This document shows, piece by piece, positions 1 through 7,574 of a stretch of DNA of 64,000 nucleotides (position 1 is the stretch's first letter; every line of letters starts with the position of its first letter). Position numbers and translations under genes: made by a program. The stretch is from NCBI GenBank assembly GCA_046351415.1, contig JAXLYO010000018.1, positions 1-64,000 of the forward strand, given 5' to 3'. Under the pieces are notes generated by a model. That model was not told where the DNA came from, did no database searches, and was given only the letters and a program-made list of their open reading frames with translations. Source of the stretch: JABFRG01 sp046351415 (GTDB lineage Bacteria; Myxococcota_A; Polyangia; Polyangiales; Polyangiaceae).

Positions 1-20
1 TTTTCCGCGTTCCACCCGAA

Positions 21-953
21 TTGGCCGGCATGCGGCTCGATCTCTTCCTCCACGGCGAATTGAAGCGCTCCAGCCGAACGCGCGCTCAATTCATCATTCG
101 GAACAGCGCTTTCGACGAGCGAGGGCAGCGCATGAAACCGAGCGATCGACTCAAAGCCGAGCAGCATGTGTTTTTGTGGCGCCCGCCCTGGGACGAGACG
201 GCTGTCCCCACCGACCTTCCGACCATCTACGAAGACGACGATCTCTTGGTCGTGGACAAGCCTGCCCTTTTGCCCGTGCACCCGACGGCGCGCTACCACA
301 AGAACACGGTCATCGTGATCTTGAAGTCGATGCGCCCAAACGAGTGGCTATCGCTCGGTCACAGGCTCGATCGCGAAACGAGCGGCCTATTGATGATCAC
401 GAAGAACCCGGAGTGCGATCGGCGCCTCAAGAAGATGCTGGAAGCCCGGGGCCAGATCGAGAAGACATACCTCGCGCTCACCCACGGTGCACCGTGGCCG
501 AAAGGGCATCGTTTTCGTTGCGACAAGAGTCTCGCCTTCGATACGGACAGCAAGCTGGGCGTCAAAGTGAAAGTCTCCGACGCTCCCGATGCGTGGGTGT
601 CCGGAACCATCTTCGAAGTGCAGGACGTGACGGCGGAGCGCGAAGGGCAGGCCCGGTACAGCAAGGTTCTCTGCACCCTCGAGACGGGCCGGCAGCACCA
701 AATTCGCGTGCATCTTGCATCTTATGAGGCGCCGATCGTGGGCGACAAGCTCTATGGGGCCGACGACATGCTCTTCGCGCGCGGGGCCGATGGAGAGCTT
801 ACGGTGGAAGACGAGCTCTTGCTCGAGCTACCGCGTCATGCACTTCACGCGCACAAACTAGAGTTGCCACATCCGATGACGGGCAAGCCGCTCACGTTGA
901 TCGCGCCCATGCCAGCCGATTTGGCTGAATTCTGGGCAAAAAAAGCCGATTGA
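21..953 (+). CDS. RluA-family RNA pseudouridine synthase
   Basis: Isomerises uridine to pseudouridine in rRNA or tRNA in the cytoplasm. An S4-like RNA-binding segment covers about residues 1-50. The synthase domain follows, with the family motif HRLDRETSG at about residues 114-122, which carries the catalytic Asp (D117), and a later RQHQIRVHL block. The start is uncertain: TTG at 21, or more likely ATG at 30, which begins MRLDLFL as expected for an S4 domain. The gene lies close to the window edge, so a start further upstream cannot be excluded. About 310 residues is normal for RluA/RluC/RluD-type enzymes. The specific target site (RluA, RluC, RluD or TruC) cannot be assigned. Confidence 0.9.
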   Translation: MAGMRLDLFLHGELKRSSRTRAQFIIRNSAFDERGQRMKPSDRLKAEQHVFLWRPPWDETAVPTDLPTIYEDDDLLVVDKPALLPVHPTARYHKNTVIVILKSMRPNEWLSLGHRLDRETSGLLMITKNPECDRRLKKMLEARGQIEKTYLALTHGAPWPKGHRFRCDKSLAFDTDSKLGVKVKVSDAPDAWVSGTIFEVQDVTAEREGQARYSKVLCTLETGRQHQIRVHLASYEAPIVGDKLYGADDMLFARGADGELTVEDELLLELPRHALHAHKLELPHPMTGKPLTLIAPMPADLAEFWAKKAD

Positions 954-962
954 AGGCCACCC

Positions 963-1760
963 TCAGGGGCAGTCGGAAGGCTCGCCGGGCGTGCCCTTGT
1001 CGGCGCCTTGACCCCAGGGCTTCGCTGATGTGCACCAATTCTGGGCAACCTGCGAACCTGCCATGGTGGGGACCTTGAGCTGCGCCGAAGCACCGTCACC
1101 GCCCGCGCCGAAAGCTCCGTACTTCGACTCCGAGACGAGCGTCGCGCCATCGCGTAGCAAGACGAAACCGGAATTGCTGTTGGTGAGCTGGATGCCACTT
1201 CCGGCCGGGACGCCCGCACCGTATTCGTAAACGACCTTCGCAGGAGGTACGCCGGTGTCAGTCGTCTTGCGAGCGAGCACGACGTAAGCGCCTGGCGCCA
1301 CCATGATGTTCGATGAAATCGTGTGCGTGCGCGCCGCCGAATCGTACAGCGTGAGCCCGAGCAGAGAGCGTGCGACGTTGCCAGGGTTGTGGATCTCGAT
1401 CCATTCAGCGCTCGGCTCTGCCCCAGAGGGATTGAACATCACTTCCGTGATGAGAAGGTCGCCTGGATTGAGGCGCGGCGCTCCACCGTCGGATGCGTCA
1501 GAGATGGTGACGACATCGGGCTTCGCATCGGACCCAGCGTCTTTCGTCACCGTACCGGTGTCTTCGATGGGACCGCTGTCGAGAGGCCCGCCGCTCGACG
1601 ACGTCGATGCGTCGGCCCCGGGCGTCGAGAGCGGCGGCCGCGTGCCGGTATTCGTGTCTTCGTTCGGTGGCGGGCCTCCCAAAGCGCACGCGCCCGCGAG
1701 AAGCAGGCTGACGAGCGACAGAGGGAGAAGCTTTTGACGCACGGCGTAAAGATAACCCAC
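963..1760 (-). CDS. Lamin-tail-domain lipoprotein
   Basis: Predicted lipoprotein. A hydrophobic signal segment ends at LLLAGAC near residue 26, followed by a disordered Pro/Asp/Ser/Gly-rich linker to about residue 95. A lamin-tail-like (LTD) beta domain then starts at LLITEVMFNP with the typical EWIEIHNPG turn. The stop faces the stop of the upstream pseudouridine synthase only 9 bases away, so the two genes converge. GTG at 1760 opens the frame, but an internal GTG seven codons on (VRQKLLP) gives a cleaner signal peptide. A second LTD lipoprotein lies at 30240-31916. LTD proteins are often surface-attached or secreted; the role here is unknown. Confidence 0.8.
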   Translation of the reverse strand: MGYLYAVRQKLLPLSLVSLLLAGACALGGPPPNEDTNTGTRPPLSTPGADASTSSSGGPLDSGPIEDTGTVTKDAGSDAKPDVVTISDASDGGAPRLNPGDLLITEVMFNPSGAEPSAEWIEIHNPGNVARSLLGLTLYDSAARTHTISSNIMVAPGAYVVLARKTTDTGVPPAKVVYEYGAGVPAGSGIQLTNSNSGFVLLRDGATLVSESKYGAFGAGGDGASAQLKVPTMAGSQVAQNWCTSAKPWGQGADKGTPGEPSDCP

Positions 1761-1900
1761 GCACCACCGCGGCGCCAGGTACCCACCCTCGTCTTACGTG
1801 ACAGACAGGTGAAATCTGCGCGCCATCCCGGTCGAACTTGCGCACTTTCTGCCCGCAGAGCGTCTCTTTCGAGGCTCACGAAGCCGTGAACCCCTTGTAA

Positions 1901-2242
1901 TTACATACCTTTGACGATCTTGCTCAGGTCCACTTGATCGAGCGCCGCGCGAATCAGGGCGCTACGGCTCGCTTTCGTGAGGCCCCGCGCCTTGAGTTCG
2001 TCGACGAGGCTATCCATGCGGTCGAGGTCGCCCGTGTACATGGAGATGCAAATGACTTTGTAGTGGGTGGGCTTCGCTTCTTTCGGAGCCCGGCCCTGCG
2101 CCTGCTTGCGCACGCGAGCGACGCCGCTCGCGGGAACGGACTCTTCTGCAGCGGCGGCACGCGTGTAGAAGCTTCCCGAAAGGACGCCGCTCACTTCGTC
2201 GCCGTCGAGCACTCGAGCAAAGTTTTCTTCGATCTTCGTCAT
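1901..2242 (-). CDS. Small ribbon-helix-helix-like protein, probable partner of the ParA ATPase
   Basis: 113 residues. The C-terminal half (about 58-108) looks like a ribbon-helix-helix DNA-binding fold: a short strand (HYKVICISMY) followed by two helices ending in SRSALIRAALDQV. The N-terminal half is charged and probably flexible. The start at 2242 has a GAGGAA ribosome site that overlaps the TGA stop of the upstream ATPase gene, with 9 bases between the coding parts, so the two are almost certainly co-translated. ParA-type ATPases usually work with a small DNA-bound partner, so a ParB-like or adaptor role is inferred, not shown. No family name was recognised. Confidence 0.75.
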   Translation of the reverse strand: MTKIEENFARVLDGDEVSGVLSGSFYTRAAAAEESVPASGVARVRKQAQGRAPKEAKPTHYKVICISMYTGDLDRMDSLVDELKARGLTKASRSALIRAALDQVDLSKIVKGM

Positions 2243-2251
2243 GGCAATTCC

Positions 2252-3553
2252 TCAGGCACTCTGCTTGGCGGCGCCTTCGGCCGCAGGTTCGTTCTTGGTG
2301 TAGCCGTTGCCGGCGATGATCGCGTCGACGACGCGCATGTAGTCTTCTGCGGCGTTCGATTCGGGCGAATACTCGAAGATGGTCTTGCCCTGAGCCGGAG
2401 CCTCTTTGATCTTCGTGGCAGCGCGGATCGGCGTGAGGCATCGATCGCCGAAGTGCTCTGTCATCGTGTCGAGCGCTTCGCGGCAAATCTTCGCGCGAGC
2501 GTCGTAGAACGTCGGGAGCACGCCGAAGAGCTGAACGGGGTGATGCAAGAGCGCATTCACGTTCTTGATGGTCTTGACGACCTGACGAACACCAACGAGC
2601 GAGAGGAAGTCGCAGGCGACCGGGACCAGCACGCCATCGGCAAAGACGAGTGCGTTTTGGTTCATGAGCGAGAGCGATGGCGAGCAATCGAGAAGAACGA
2701 CGTCGTAGTCGTCCGCAACGCGGGCGAGGCGATCACGAAGGACGCGGTCCCGGTTCTGGCGCCCAGCCAGGTAGAGCTCGGCCGCGGCGAGGGTTTCGTT
2801 CGAGCCGACGAAGTCGAGGTTCTCGCGGATCTTCACGGCAGCGTCTTGAGGGCGGATGCCCATGACGAGCACGTGATAGAGGGACCGCTCGAACTTGGCG
2901 CCGAGCGAAACACCGACGTTGCCTTGCGAGTCCGTGTCGACGAGAAGTACGCGGAGGCCGCGCATGGCGAGGCCTGCAGCAAGACTGACGGTCGTCGTGG
3001 TCTTGCCGGTGCCGCCCTTGTGATTGAAGATCGCGAGGTGCTTCGGACCGAGGTAGGGCACGCCGGTGTTCGTCATCGCCGTTGCCGTGCGAGGAGCGGC
3101 CTCAGCGGTAGCGCGAGGCGCAGGCGTGGGGGCGTGGGCAGGTGTCGCCGGGCGAGCCGGGGCCGCGGGCGCGGCGTGAGCGATGTGCATCTCGCGAGGA
3201 GCAGCTGTCGGTGCAGGAGGCACGGCGTATGCGCTCACTTCCCCGAGCACGATCTTGCGGCAGTCGTCGGTGCACGCGTAGCTGCGTCCCGTACGAGTAC
3301 GTACGACCTGAGAGACGAGCTCCACGAGGAAGCGCTTACCGCACGCATCACAGTGGACGCCCTCCCCGTCTTCGCCGCGAACGCTGCGAGCATGGCAGGC
3401 TTGGGAGCAGTAGAAGGCAAAGCCGCTCTTCGTCTCCTCCATCTGATAGCGAAACTGCATCTCGAATGCGTTTCCGCAGACGCTGCAGCTTTCCTTCAGG
3501 CCAGTAGCCTTCGGTCCGGTTGCCGGGGCAACGTGGGTCATCATCTCAGCCAT
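2252..3553 (-). CDS. ParA/MinD-type ATPase with two N-terminal Cys4 zinc sites
   Basis: 433 residues in three parts. Residues 20-105 hold two Cys4 sites of similar layout: C23/C26/C49/C53 and C68/C71/C94/C98. Residues 106-160 are an Ala/Pro-rich linker. From about 168 there is a full ParA ATPase with the deviant Walker A motif KGGTGKTT (K179 is the signature Lys, K184 the P-loop Lys), then LLVDTDSQGNVGVSL (Walker A' region) and VVLLDCSPSLS (Walker B). ParA proteins bind DNA non-specifically as ATP dimers and position plasmids, chromosomes or protein clusters. The start at 3553 has a good AGGAG site seven bases upstream. The small RHH-like gene follows in the same operon. The zinc sites, perhaps for protein or nucleic-acid recognition, are the unusual part. 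Confidence 0.9.
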   Translation of the reverse strand: MAEMMTHVAPATGPKATGLKESCSVCGNAFEMQFRYQMEETKSGFAFYCSQACHARSVRGEDGEGVHCDACGKRFLVELVSQVVRTRTGRSYACTDDCRKIVLGEVSAYAVPPAPTAAPREMHIAHAAPAAPARPATPAHAPTPAPRATAEAAPRTATAMTNTGVPYLGPKHLAIFNHKGGTGKTTTTVSLAAGLAMRGLRVLLVDTDSQGNVGVSLGAKFERSLYHVLVMGIRPQDAAVKIRENLDFVGSNETLAAAELYLAGRQNRDRVLRDRLARVADDYDVVLLDCSPSLSLMNQNALVFADGVLVPVACDFLSLVGVRQVVKTIKNVNALLHHPVQLFGVLPTFYDARAKICREALDTMTEHFGDRCLTPIRAATKIKEAPAQGKTIFEYSPESNAAEDYMRVVDAIIAGNGYTKNEPAAEGAAKQSA

Positions 3554-3802
3554 GCTTTTCTCCTAGGCCATCCCTGGTGGCGCGACTCCGACGCGCCGGG
3601 ACATATGTGAGGCGAACGAAAGAGAGACCCGCGTGGATCGCTCCGCAGCCTCCCTGTCCCACGTTCGAAGCGGGTGGGCCAAGAAACTCGCGAAGTTCTT
3701 CCATAACCGCGCGCGGCGCCGTTCTTTCCAGTGCGTCGAGCGGCGCACCTAGCACTGCTTCGTCGTCGATCGGATCTTGGACGGCGCCGTAGAGTTGCGG
3801 AT

Positions 3803-3974
3803 ATGGGCAGAGGACCCGCGGAGCGCGGGGTCACGGCTTCGTTTCCGCTCCGCACAAAATCCCCGGCCGCTTGTCTGGACGCCTCCCGACGAGGCGGCCG
3901 AGTCGGCGGCTGCTGGCCGGGGATTTTTGCGTTCGCTCTCCCTTCGCCGCGCCCCGCGCCCCGCTCGCATCAGC
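3803..3974 (+). repeat. Dispersed palindromic element, copy A
   Basis: An almost identical stretch occurs at 43825-43994 in the opposite orientation; I count about five small differences across the central 145 bases, and a looser match to the left end. The core is a perfect 13-bp stem (3856-3868 pairing with 3915-3927; the right arm reads GGCCGGGGATTTT) with smaller GC-rich stems in its loop, including GCCTC/GAGGC at 3881-3895. The 5' shoulder (3803-3855) and 3' shoulder (3928-3974) are also conserved, so it is more than a plain terminator hairpin. It could be a REP/MITE-like element or a structured RNA. Confidence 0.8.
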
Positions 3975-4042
3975 TAATCGCGCGCGGGCAGTCAATCATC
4001 GATGAAGTCGATCTAGAATTCACTTCAACTATTTCTCGGAAG

Positions 4043-4304
4043 GCAGAGCACCCAAAGATCGTTTTGGGCTCGGGAACCAAAACCGGGGGAGAGACTCTAG
4101 CGAGCTCGGCTCGATAGAGAGGGGGCAGAGCACCCAAAGATCGTTTTGGGCTCGGGAACCAAAACCGGGGGAGAGACTCTAGCGAGCTCGGCTCGATAGA
4201 GAGGGGGCAGAGCACCCAAAGATCGTTTTGGGCTCGGGAACCAAAACCGGGGGAGAGACTCTAGCGAGCTCGGCTCGATAGAGAGGGGGCAGAGCCCCCA
4301 AAGA
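4043..4304 (+). repeat. Tandem repeat, 82-bp unit, three full copies plus a partial
   Basis: Units begin at 4043, 4125 and 4207 and appear identical; a fourth starts at 4289 and diverges after about 12 bases. Each unit holds a small hairpin (CCCAAA-GATCGT-TTTGGG), a run of C/A then G, and GAGCTCGGCTC. The array ends just before the terminator of the sigma-like gene. The identity of the copies suggests recent amplification. Confidence 0.92.
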
Positions 4305-4309
4305 AAGAA

Positions 4310-4340
4310 AGCCTCGTGAGGGGCTGCTCCTCACGAGGCT
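4310..4340 (-). terminator. Rho-independent terminator of the sigma-like gene
   Basis: A perfect 12-bp stem (4310-4321 with 4329-4340) and 7-base loop lie about 50 bases past the stop of the minus-strand gene at 4389. On the minus strand the stem is followed by a T-rich tail (TTTCTTTCTTTG). Confidence 0.85.
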
Positions 4341-4388
4341 CGGGTGCGAACGAACGGCTGCGGTGTAACTGTGTGCTAGCGGAAAGAT

Positions 4389-5126
4389 TTATTCTGCGTC
4401 GAGGGCGTCGCTGGCGAACTCTTCGGCGTCGAAGTCGTCCTCATCCTCGTCCAAGTCTGCGTCGACGTCGACGTCAGCAACAGGAGAGGCCGACGCGCCC
4501 TTTTTCTTCTTGTCGTCTTGGATGACGGGAAGGCGCCTTTTGCCGACCGGACCTTCGTCCACGTAGTCGCGAAGCGCCGACATGTCCTTGAGGGCCTGGA
4601 GCTTGGCAAGAGCCTTCACTTCGACTTGGCGAATGCGCTCGCGCGTCAGGTTCATGATCGCGCCGACTTCTTCGAGCGTTGTACCGCCGCGGTCCGCGAT
4701 ATCGAGAGCGCACGTCTCGTTCATTTCCCACACTTCGAGGTCGGGGAAGTTGAGCTTGATCGCGCCCGTACGCGCCGAGACGTCGAGGAAGAGGTGGTGC
4801 TGGCACGAGACGAACGGACAGGGACGCTCGCCGCCGGCGCACTCGATGCGCTCCTTCGGTTTCTGGATGCCTTCCACGTCCGGATAGAGAACGCGGCCGA
4901 GCTCGAGCTCACGCTTCGTCATGCGCTTGACGCTGATGGTGCGCGCACGGACGTCACGCTTGCGGCGCGATCGGCGCTGTTCGCGCGTGATCGCCTCCTC
5001 GGAGGTCTCGGAGACATCGCTCACCTTCGGGCGCGTAAGGAAGATGCCGGAGTCGTGGCGCTCCGTATCGTTTCCAGCCACTTCGTTGTCGAGCGACTCT
5101 GCGAGATTCCCGTTCTTCGGATCCAT
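4389..5126 (-). CDS. Sigma-70 region-4-like DNA-binding regulator
   Basis: 245 residues from the ATG at 5126, chosen because GGAGGAAAGCT lies just upstream. The frame is open further back but without a ribosome site. The middle contains a Cys-rich block (PCPFVSCQHHLFLDV), and the section around TLEEVGAIMNLTRERIRQVE is a classic sigma region 4 helix-turn-helix of the -35-binding type. No sigma region 2 is seen, so it is unlikely to be a complete sigma factor. The C-terminus is a highly acidic Asp/Glu tail. Proteins with this CP(F/W)VSCxHHL plus region-4 layout are known to me mainly as unnamed sigma-like proteins. The gene has its own terminator and appears monocistronic. Confidence 0.8.
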   Translation of the reverse strand: MDPKNGNLAESLDNEVAGNDTERHDSGIFLTRPKVSDVSETSEEAITREQRRSRRKRDVRARTISVKRMTKRELELGRVLYPDVEGIQKPKERIECAGGERPCPFVSCQHHLFLDVSARTGAIKLNFPDLEVWEMNETCALDIADRGGTTLEEVGAIMNLTRERIRQVEVKALAKLQALKDMSALRDYVDEGPVGKRRLPVIQDDKKKKGASASPVADVDVDADLDEDEDDFDAEEFASDALDAE

Positions 5127-5555
5127 AGCTTTCCTCCGGAGGCACGATGGCCCCATGCACGACGCGAGAAGACGAAAGACACACGTCTCCCGGTGGTTCG
5201 CGATGCGGTCCTATGACCCGCCTCGCGCTCCTCGCGAAAATCACCCTCTTTGTGTTTGTTCTGCGCTGCTTGCGCCTGCAAGCTGCACCCACGGATCCAC
5301 GCACGCGCAGAATCCGCCTACTGCAGAGGACCGGCCTTGACCGCGCCCACTCACTCTCTCTCTTTGCTGTCTTTGGTCGCTGCGACTGCCAGCGTTTCGA
5401 AAGACTGCGCTCACTCGATTGAGGTCTGGTTGGTAGTACCTAGATCTCGTTCTCGTGAGGACCTGACGCGCACGGCGCCGGTCATCAACTGTCGGCAAAG
5501 TGGACCATATTCCATGCGAAATCGCAGGGTCAACGAACAACCGGGCTTTTTTTTG

Positions 5556-5577
5556 CGCGTTTCCATAATGGAACGCG
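5556..5577. promoter_or_regulatory. Inverted repeat, possible operator
   Basis: CGCGTTTCCA-TAA-TGGAACGCG, nearly perfect with one extra T in the left arm. It is the first of three palindromes in 100 bases. Confidence 0.45.
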
Positions 5578-5598
5578 ATTCAACAACTTAGATCGGTT

Positions 5599-5619
5599 GT
5601 GTGACAAACAATGTCACAC
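5599..5619. promoter_or_regulatory. Perfect inverted repeat GTGTGACA-N5-TGTCACAC, possible operator
   Basis: Two perfect 8-bp arms separated by five bases (aacaa). Size and symmetry fit a dimeric helix-turn-helix regulator site; the half-site TGTGA..TCACA is CRP/FNR-like in shape, but the regulator is unknown. Confidence 0.55.
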
Positions 5620-5621
5620 CT

Positions 5622-5656
5622 AAGCGTGTAAGATCTCCGTAAGAGATCACACACTT
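5622..5656. promoter_or_regulatory. Long inverted repeat around GATCTC-CGTAA-GAGATC
   Basis: A perfect 6-bp core (5632-5637 with 5643-5648) extends imperfectly outward (AAGCGTGTAA against CACACACTT) to arms of 14-16 bases. It lies three bases after the preceding palindrome. Confidence 0.5.
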
Positions 5657-5877
5657 CCCCACTCCATCCTTCATGCTAGTCAGAGGCCGCTGCGAAGGGC
5701 CAAAACCTCGCTGAAACTGCGGGAAACTTGCGTTCGAGTGCTGCGCCGAGGCTCCCCCTGCCTGAACGGAGTTCACCGCGTGGACGGCCTGTTTTTCAGG
5801 CAAATCGTATGCATTTGCGGGTCTCCCCCTGCTCTTGCAGCTTGCCCCGGGGCCCGATGCAGACTTTACTCGGCCCG

Positions 5878-6720
5878 ATGGACGCGAGCGTACGGGACGT
5901 AACGGCGCGAGGCGTGCGCATCCGTGTGCAAGACATGGGGCAAGGGCCGACGCTCGTGCTCGTGCACGGCTTTCTGTCGAACCGCCGCACCTGGGAAGAC
6001 GTGGTGCCGGAGCTCGCCCGGCATTTTCGTGTCATTGCCCTCGATTTGCCGGGTTTCGGCGAGAGCGAAACGCCGCTCCCTGCGAAGTTTCGCTACGATT
6101 TTTCGACCTTCGCGGAGGCCATTCTCGACGTGACGGCAGCCCTCGATCTCGCGCGCGTCACCATTGTGGGCCACGGGCTCGGCGGCTCCGCGGCGCTTTC
6201 TCTCGCCGCAACGCATCCATCGGTCGTCGAGAAGCTCGTGCTCGTCAGCCCGCTCGTCTACCGCGCCCACAACGGTTTTCTTCTCGACGCTGCGGCGCTG
6301 CCGTTCTTCGGTCGTATCGCATTCAAACAGCTCTATGGACGCGGCACGTTTCAGCGCATGCTCGACGTATACGGCAGCGACTACACCGCACCGCCCGAGC
6401 GTCTCGAGGACGCATTTCGGAGGTCTGCAAGCCCCGCTACGCGTGAAAGCGCGCACGCGACCCTCGTGGCGATGGCCGATACACGACCACTCATCGCGCT
6501 CCTTCCGCGTGTGTCCGTGCCGACACTCGTCGTGTGGGGACGGGAAGATCGCAGACACCCCGTCGCCTACGCGCGAAAGCTCGCACGCGAACTCAATCAC
6601 GCGCGCCTCGAAGTCTTCACGTGCGGTCACTGTCCGCACGAGGAGAAGCCGACGCAGTTTTGCAGCGTCGTGCGCGAGTTCCTCCTCCCGAAGAAACGCA
6701 CGCGCGAGGCTCGTTCGTGA
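5878..6720 (+). CDS. Alpha/beta-fold hydrolase with Gly at the nucleophile position
   Basis: About 280 residues with the standard fold order: HGF oxyanion loop near residue 30, DLPGFGES near 57, nucleophile elbow VGHGLGG near 97-103, a cap segment, the acid region VVWGREDRRHP and the His region CGHCPHEEKP. The elbow normally reads GxSxG; here the expected Ser (or Asp in dehalogenase relatives) is Gly (G100), so ordinary hydrolase chemistry is doubtful. The start is uncertain: ATG 5878 or ATG 5857, neither with a clear ribosome site. The stop overlaps the GTG of the next gene (GTGA), so it is translationally coupled to the peptide-transporter genes. Confidence 0.85.
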   Translation: MDASVRDVTARGVRIRVQDMGQGPTLVLVHGFLSNRRTWEDVVPELARHFRVIALDLPGFGESETPLPAKFRYDFSTFAEAILDVTAALDLARVTIVGHGLGGSAALSLAATHPSVVEKLVLVSPLVYRAHNGFLLDAAALPFFGRIAFKQLYGRGTFQRMLDVYGSDYTAPPERLEDAFRRSASPATRESAHATLVAMADTRPLIALLPRVSVPTLVVWGREDRRHPVAYARKLARELNHARLEVFTCGHCPHEEKPTQFCSVVREFLLPKKRTREARS

Positions 6721-7574
6721 AAGGTCTGTGGGCGCGTGCGTCGCGCGGTACGAAGGCCGGCATGGTGCTCATTGGAATCATGGTGGCATTCGCCATCGTG
6801 GGTCCTCTCCTCTCGCGCGACCCCGCTGCGTCGGACTTCGTCGGCGGCATGGGACCGAACGAGCTTCCTCGCGGGCCCAGCCTTGCGCACGTCCTAGGAT
6901 GTGATCGGCTCTTTCGCGATCAGCTTGCCCGCCTCGCAGAAGCCGCGCGCTTCTCTCTCGCCATCGGTGTCGGTGCGACATGCGTGTCTTCTGCGATCGG
7001 TACCGTAGTTGGCATCATTGCGGGCTACACAGAAGAGAAGCCTCGCACGCGCTTTGTCGACACTGCCCTCATGACACTCGTCGACGTGGGCCTCTCTTTT
7101 CCGTTCCTTCTCCTCGTCATGGCGCTTGCCGTGGCGTTCGAGCGCCTTTCGTCCGCGGCTCTCGTGGTCACGCTCGGCGCGACCGGGTGGCTGCACATTG
7201 CACGCATCGTCCGCGCGAAGACGATGCAAGTCCGCTCGGAGGACTACGTGACGGCCGCTCGTGCGCTCGGCCAGCCCGTTCACCGGATCTTGCGCCTCCA
7301 CATTTTTCCGAATGTGGTGCCCATCGTCATCGGCACTGCGACGTTCTCCGTCGCGCAAATGATTCTCGCGGAGAGCGCACTTTCGTACCTGGGCGCTGGC
7401 GTCGCCCCCCCCACCGCGACGTGGGGGCGCATGTTGTTCGAGGGCCAAGAGGTGGTGACGTCGGCCCCGTGGCTCGTACTCGGCCCCGCCGTGTTCATTT
7501 TGTGGACGGTCTTCGGCTTCAACCTTCTCGGAGAGGGGCTGCGCGATGCGCAAGATGGTCGGCGACAGCGCTAG
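6717..7574 (+). CDS. Oligopeptide/dipeptide ABC transporter permease (DppC/OppC type)
   Basis: Inner-membrane channel subunit of a peptide/nickel-family importer. From the GTG at 6717, which overlaps the hydrolase stop, the protein has 285 residues with an N-terminal membrane segment and a BPD_transp_1 domain. The EAA loop for ATPase contact is visible as YVTAARALGQPVHRI, and the C-terminal signature SYLGAGVAPPTATWG is typical of DppC. It is followed by the substrate-binding protein, which overlaps it by 29 bases. No ATPase gene is seen nearby. Confidence 0.9.
   Translation: MKGLWARASRGTKAGMVLIGIMVAFAIVGPLLSRDPAASDFVGGMGPNELPRGPSLAHVLGCDRLFRDQLARLAEAARFSLAIGVGATCVSSAIGTVVGIIAGYTEEKPRTRFVDTALMTLVDVGLSFPFLLLVMALAVAFERLSSAALVVTLGATGWLHIARIVRAKTMQVRSEDYVTAARALGQPVHRILRLHIFPNVVPIVIGTATFSVAQMILAESALSYLGAGVAPPTATWGRMLFEGQEVVTSAPWLVLGPAVFILWTVFGFNLLGEGLRDAQDGRRQR

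Larger units (their letters stand above)
3554..4309. other. Long repeat-rich intergenic region
   Basis: About 750 bases without a convincing gene between two minus-strand genes. From left to right it holds the probable promoter region of the ParA operon (3554-3800), a dispersed palindromic element (3803-3974), an AT-richer spacer (3975-4042) and a tandem repeat (4043-4304). Short reading frames here cross the repeats out of register (the 82-base unit is not a multiple of three) and look non-coding. Confidence 0.8.
5127..5877. other. Palindrome-rich intergenic region
   Basis: About 750 bases between the divergent sigma-like gene and the hydrolase/ABC operon. No convincing gene. The right half is AT-richer and contains an eight-T run (5548-5554 area) and three inverted repeats listed separately. 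It should hold the promoters of both flanking units. Confidence 0.6.

Noticed and set aside
1934..3610. Long plus-strand open frame opposite the ParA operon
   Set aside because: It is a mirror of the two minus-strand genes, has low-complexity Arg/Glu-rich sequence and no domain; GC-rich codons give such open antisense frames.
3803..3974. Palindromic element considered as a retron or IS end
   Set aside because: No reverse transcriptase or transposase gene, no short target duplication visible.
3970..4215. Short minus-strand frame across the 82-bp repeats
   Set aside because: Translates the tandem repeat out of register and has no start site.
4043..4304. Tandem repeat considered as a CRISPR array
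   Set aside because: The copies are contiguous with no spacers, and the unit is too long.
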